Of a stretch of DNA of 64,000 nt, positions 61,097 to 64,000 are shown piece after piece; the stretch's first letter is position 1, and each line of letters begins with the position of its first letter. The position numbers and the translations under genes were made by a program. This DNA is from Lacinutrix neustonica (GTDB taxonomy: Bacteria > Bacteroidota > Bacteroidia > Flavobacteriales > Flavobacteriaceae). The stretch is from the NCBI RefSeq assembly GCF_026625145.1, contig NZ_CP113088.1, forward strand, positions 744,001 to 808,000, read 5' to 3'. The notes beneath the pieces were generated by a model. It did no database searches and was not told where the DNA came from. It saw only the letters and a program-made list of their open reading frames with translations.

Positions 61097-63544
61097 TTAA
61101 AGCTTTTTAGCGTTCTCCACCTTTTTGTCTGTCACCGCAAACTTGATCACATCTTTCATATCACTAACATAGTGAAACGTTAATCCTTTTAAGTATTCCG
61201 GTTTAATCTCTTCTATATCTCTACGGTTGTCTTCACACAGTAAAATCTCTTTAATTTTTGCACGTTTAGCCGCTAAAATTTTCTCTTTAATCCCACCAAC
61301 TGGTAATACTTTTCCACGGAGTGTAATTTCGCCTGTCATGGCAATGCTTTTCTTTATTTTTTTCTGAGTAAATAAAGAAACCAAAGAGGTTAACATCGTT
61401 ACCCCAGCACTTGGACCGTCTTTTGGTGTCGCGCCTTCCGGCACGTGAATGTGCACATTGTATTTATCGAAAACTTCGGGGTTAATACCAAATTCATCGG
61501 CATTAGATTTAATGTATTCCATCGCAATGGTAGAAGATTCCTTCATGACTTTACCTAAATTTCCAGTAATTGTTAAAGTCCCTTTCCCTTTCGTTAAAAT
61601 AGATTCTATAAATAAAATATCTCCCCCTACTCGTGTCCAGGCTAATCCTGTAACGACTCCGGCAACATTATTATTTTCGTATTTATCACGCTCTAGTCGG
61701 GGCCTTCCCAAAATCTCTACAACATCGTCATTAGTTACTTTTACGTGGTATTCTTCTTCCATAGCGATATTCATCGCTGCATAACGCACCACTTTAGCAA
61801 TTTGCTTTTCAAGACTACGCACGCCGATTCTCGGGTATACCCTTCTACTATTTTTTCTATTTGGGGTTTCCCTAATTTTAAATGCTTGTCTTCTAACCCG
61901 TGTTCTTTTAATTGCTTTGGCAATAAGTGCTGTTTTCCAATTTCAACTTTCTCTTCTATAGTATATCCCGTAACATTGATGATTTCCATTCTATCGAGTA
62001 ATGCCGGTTGAATGGTGTTTAAGCTATTCGTCGTAGCAATAAACATCACTTTAGACAAATCGTAACCCATTTCTAAGAAGTTATCATGGAACTCGCTATT
62101 TTGTTACGGGTCTAAAACCTCTAACAATGCAGACGAGGGATCCCCTTGATGCGAATTAGACAATTTATCAATCTCATCTAAAACAAACACAGGATTCGAA
62201 GTTCCTGCTTTTTTTAAACTTTGAATAATTCGTCCTGGCATAGCACCAATGTAGGTTTTACGGTGTCCGCGAATTTCGGCTTCATCACGCAACCCTCCTA
62301 AAGACATACGCACATACTCTCTTCCTAAAGCTTCAGCTATCGATTTACCCAACGAGGTTTTACCAACGCCTGGAGGTCCGTAAAGACAAAGTATGGGTGA
62401 TTTCATATCGTTACGTAATTTCAAAACAGCTAAATGCTCAATAATACGTTTCTTGACATCATCTAACCCGTAATGATCCTTATCAAGAATTCGTTTAGCA
62501 CGTTTTAAATCAAATTTATCTTTGCTAAATTCATTCCAAGGCAAATCTAAAAACAAATCCAAGTAATTACGTTGTATAGAATACTCTGCTACCTGCGGAT
62601 TCATACGTTGCATTTTGGCCAACTCCTTTTCAAAATGTTCTGATACTTTCTCATCCCATTTTTTGGTTTTTGCTCGCGTTTTCATTTCTTCTAATTCCTC
62701 AGCATTGCTATTACCCAATTCTTCTTGAATGGTTTTAAGTTGCTGATTTAAGAAATATTCACGCTGCTGCTGATTCATATCCGTCTGAACCTTACTTTGA
62801 ATGTCATTTTTGAGCTCCAATTTTTGAAGTTCAACATTCATATATTTTAAGGTTTGTAACGCTCTTTGTTTTAAATCGTTTGTTTCTAATAGTTTCTGTT
62901 TTTCAGCAACAGGCAAATTCATATTAGAAGATACAAAATTGATTAAAAACGAATCACTTTCTATATTTTTAATAGCAAACGACGCTTCACTAGGAATATT
63001 AGGAGAATCTTTAATTATTTGAAGCGCTAAATCTTTAATAGACTCAATAATAGCATTAAATTCCTTATTCCTTTTTGCAGGTCTCGCCTCGGGAACTTCA
63101 CGCACGGTTGCATTCATGTATGGCTTTTCAGTAATGACTTCGGCCACACTAAATCGCTTTTTACCTTGAATGATAACAGTGGTATTCCCATCGGGCATTT
63201 TAAGCACTTTCAAAATACGCGCCACGGTACCAATTGTATTAATATCTCCAGCCTTAGGATCTTCTATAGATTCATCCTTTTGAGACACGACTCCAATAAC
63301 CTTAGAACCTTTATTGGCATCGTTAATTAACTTGATAGATTTATCTCTACCAGCAGTAATAGGAATGACAACACCTGGAAATAATACCGTATTTCTTAAA
63401 GATAAAATAGGCAAGGTTTACGGTAATTGCTCGTTATTTATTTCCTCTTCATCTTACTGGTGTCATTAATGGAATTAACTCTGAATTTTCATCAAAATCC
63501 TGTAATGACAAACTGTCTAGACTCATTAAATTAGATTTCTTCAT
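61097..63544 (-). CDS. lon: ATP-dependent protease Lon (four disruptions)
   Basis: Cytoplasmic protease: N-terminal substrate domain ([19 protein letters not shown]), AAA+ part with [13 protein letters not shown] (Walker A) and FVLDEIDKL (Walker B), and the Ser-Lys dyad in [11 protein letters not shown] and EKILAAKRA. True start at 63544 ([19 protein letters not shown]). Four lesions: 63456-63460 (plus ACTGG), 63420-63423 (ACGG), 62106-62109 (ACGG), 61824-61826 (CCG). Restored CCGG gives [35 protein letters not shown] and [14 protein letters not shown]. The restored protein has about 816 residues, the family norm. Confidence 0.95.
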
Positions 63545-63881
63545 ATATATATTTACGTCATTATGTCATTTATTTATTATGATCACAATGAATTTTTAGT
63601 AAAATTAAACTGTTTATATTTCGAAAGCCATTGATTTATAAAATGTTACTAAGTATTTCGGCATTTTCGATGTAAGTAAAAGTTCAATTAATATGCCAAG
63701 TTGCTTTCTTGAAAATTAAATATTGTTAGGAGGGAATGGTTCTTACAGTAACCCTATTGATTGTTAATCTCGGCTTTTTAGAAAGTCGCTAATAACTCTA
63801 AGCACGTTACCTTAAAAAAAAAAATATAAAACTGTAACAAATAGATGGAAGCTATATCTTTATAATAGAAATTAATTTTTT
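63545..63881. other. Intergenic region between lon and the sigma factor gene
   Basis: About 337 bases between divergent genes, AT-rich. It should contain both promoters. TATCTTTA near 63855 may be a -7 element of the sigma gene. No small RNA or repeat seen. Confidence 0.4.
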
Positions 63882-64000
63882 TTGACACTAACCAACCACA
63901 ATATTGAACAATTAATAACACTCTGCTTAGAAGAGAACCAATTTGCGCAATTGGAAATCTATAACAGGTATTATAAAGCGATGTACAATACCGCATTGCG
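63882..64000 (+). CDS. ECF-type RNA polymerase sigma factor (3' truncated by window)
   Basis: Start at a TTG (63882-63884). The visible 39 residues include TLCLEENQFAQLEIYNRYY and KAMYNTALR, which match region 2.1 of sigma-70 ECF factors (the F/A-QLE-Y-Y-AMYNTALR pattern of Bacteroidota ECF41/ECF-like factors). In this phylum such genes are often paired with an anti-sigma gene downstream, outside the window. Confidence 0.75.
   Translation, partial: MTLTNHNIEQLITLCLEENQFAQLEIYNRYYKAMYNTAL

Noticed and set aside
63778..63996. 72-codon ORF on the minus strand at the window end
   Set aside because: It overlaps the start of the sigma factor gene antisense and shows no family similarity.
1..64000. 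Pseudogene accumulation as in a host-restricted or degrading genome
   Set aside because: Lesions fall on one motif, hit essential-type genes, and the rest of each gene is undamaged; decay would give scattered lesions.
1..64000. Programmed frameshifting as general explanation
   Set aside because: The lesions include nonsense substitutions, both insertions and deletions, and lack slippery heptamers; only dnaX keeps a plausible case.

Overview
The window is chromosomal DNA from a member of the Flavobacteriaceae (Bacteroidota). Evidence: AT-rich sequence; a type IX secretion (T9SS) module with a type B sorting domain, PorP/SprF, OmpA and PorQ; Bacteroidota-type genes such as a DUF3822 protein; genes without Shine-Dalgarno sequences; and promoters of the TAnnTTTG type (clearest upstream of rnpB). 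Almost everything is housekeeping or envelope biology. I see no tRNA, prophage, insertion sequence or CRISPR array.

Layout: 1-7 kb holds the end of clpC, a small orphan, hutH, a thioredoxin lipoprotein and nnr. 7-12.3 kb is the threonine operon: a probable leader peptide, then thrA, thrB, thrC. 12.4-19.6 kb carries a secreted alpha/beta hydrolase, an NAD(P)-binding protein, aminopeptidase P, gcvT, a RmlD-like protein, pterin carbinolamine dehydratase and a YebC regulator. 19.8-23.7 kb is a minus-strand cell-surface sugar group (acyltransferase, KdnB-like dehydrogenase, HAD phosphatase, KdsB) suggesting 8-amino-Kdo chemistry. 23.8-30 kb has a RecD-like helicase, DUF3822, rsmD and small secreted proteins. 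30-37.8 kb has rnpB, dnaX, miaE, and the polyphosphate pair ppx/ppk1 with a SixA phosphatase. 38-47.8 kb is a surface adhesin of about 2248 residues with 14 near-identical 291-bp repeats, followed by porP/sprF and an OmpA gene. 48-56 kb holds pdxH, rnz, pyrB, pyrR, rpsA and cmk. 56.3-59.2 kb is an accessory minus-strand locus with a JAB/MPN-like lipoprotein. 59.5-64 kb holds porQ, a LysM protein, lon and the start of an ECF sigma factor.

The most striking property concerns the sequence itself. About twenty otherwise conserved genes (including lon, thrA, thrC, dnaX, rpsA-adjacent pdxH, yebC and hutH) are broken by single-base indels or nonsense changes, and in 32 or 33 cases the frame is restored by putting back one and the same tetranucleotide, CCGG. 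Observed forms are CTCGG/CCGAG, CGG/CCG, CCAGG/CCTGG, CACGG, CCGT/ACGG and CG. Many other CCGG sites are intact. I therefore annotate these genes as single full-length CDSs with disrupted reading frames. The best explanation is consensus error at a modified CCGG site, not gene decay; this would imply a CCGG-specific methyltransferase in the organism.

Other points of interest are a Thr/Ile/Met-rich leader ORF with a small downstream hairpin before thrA, the repeat mosaic of the adhesin, the JAB-like lipoprotein locus, and a possible frameshift point in dnaX at the end of domain III.
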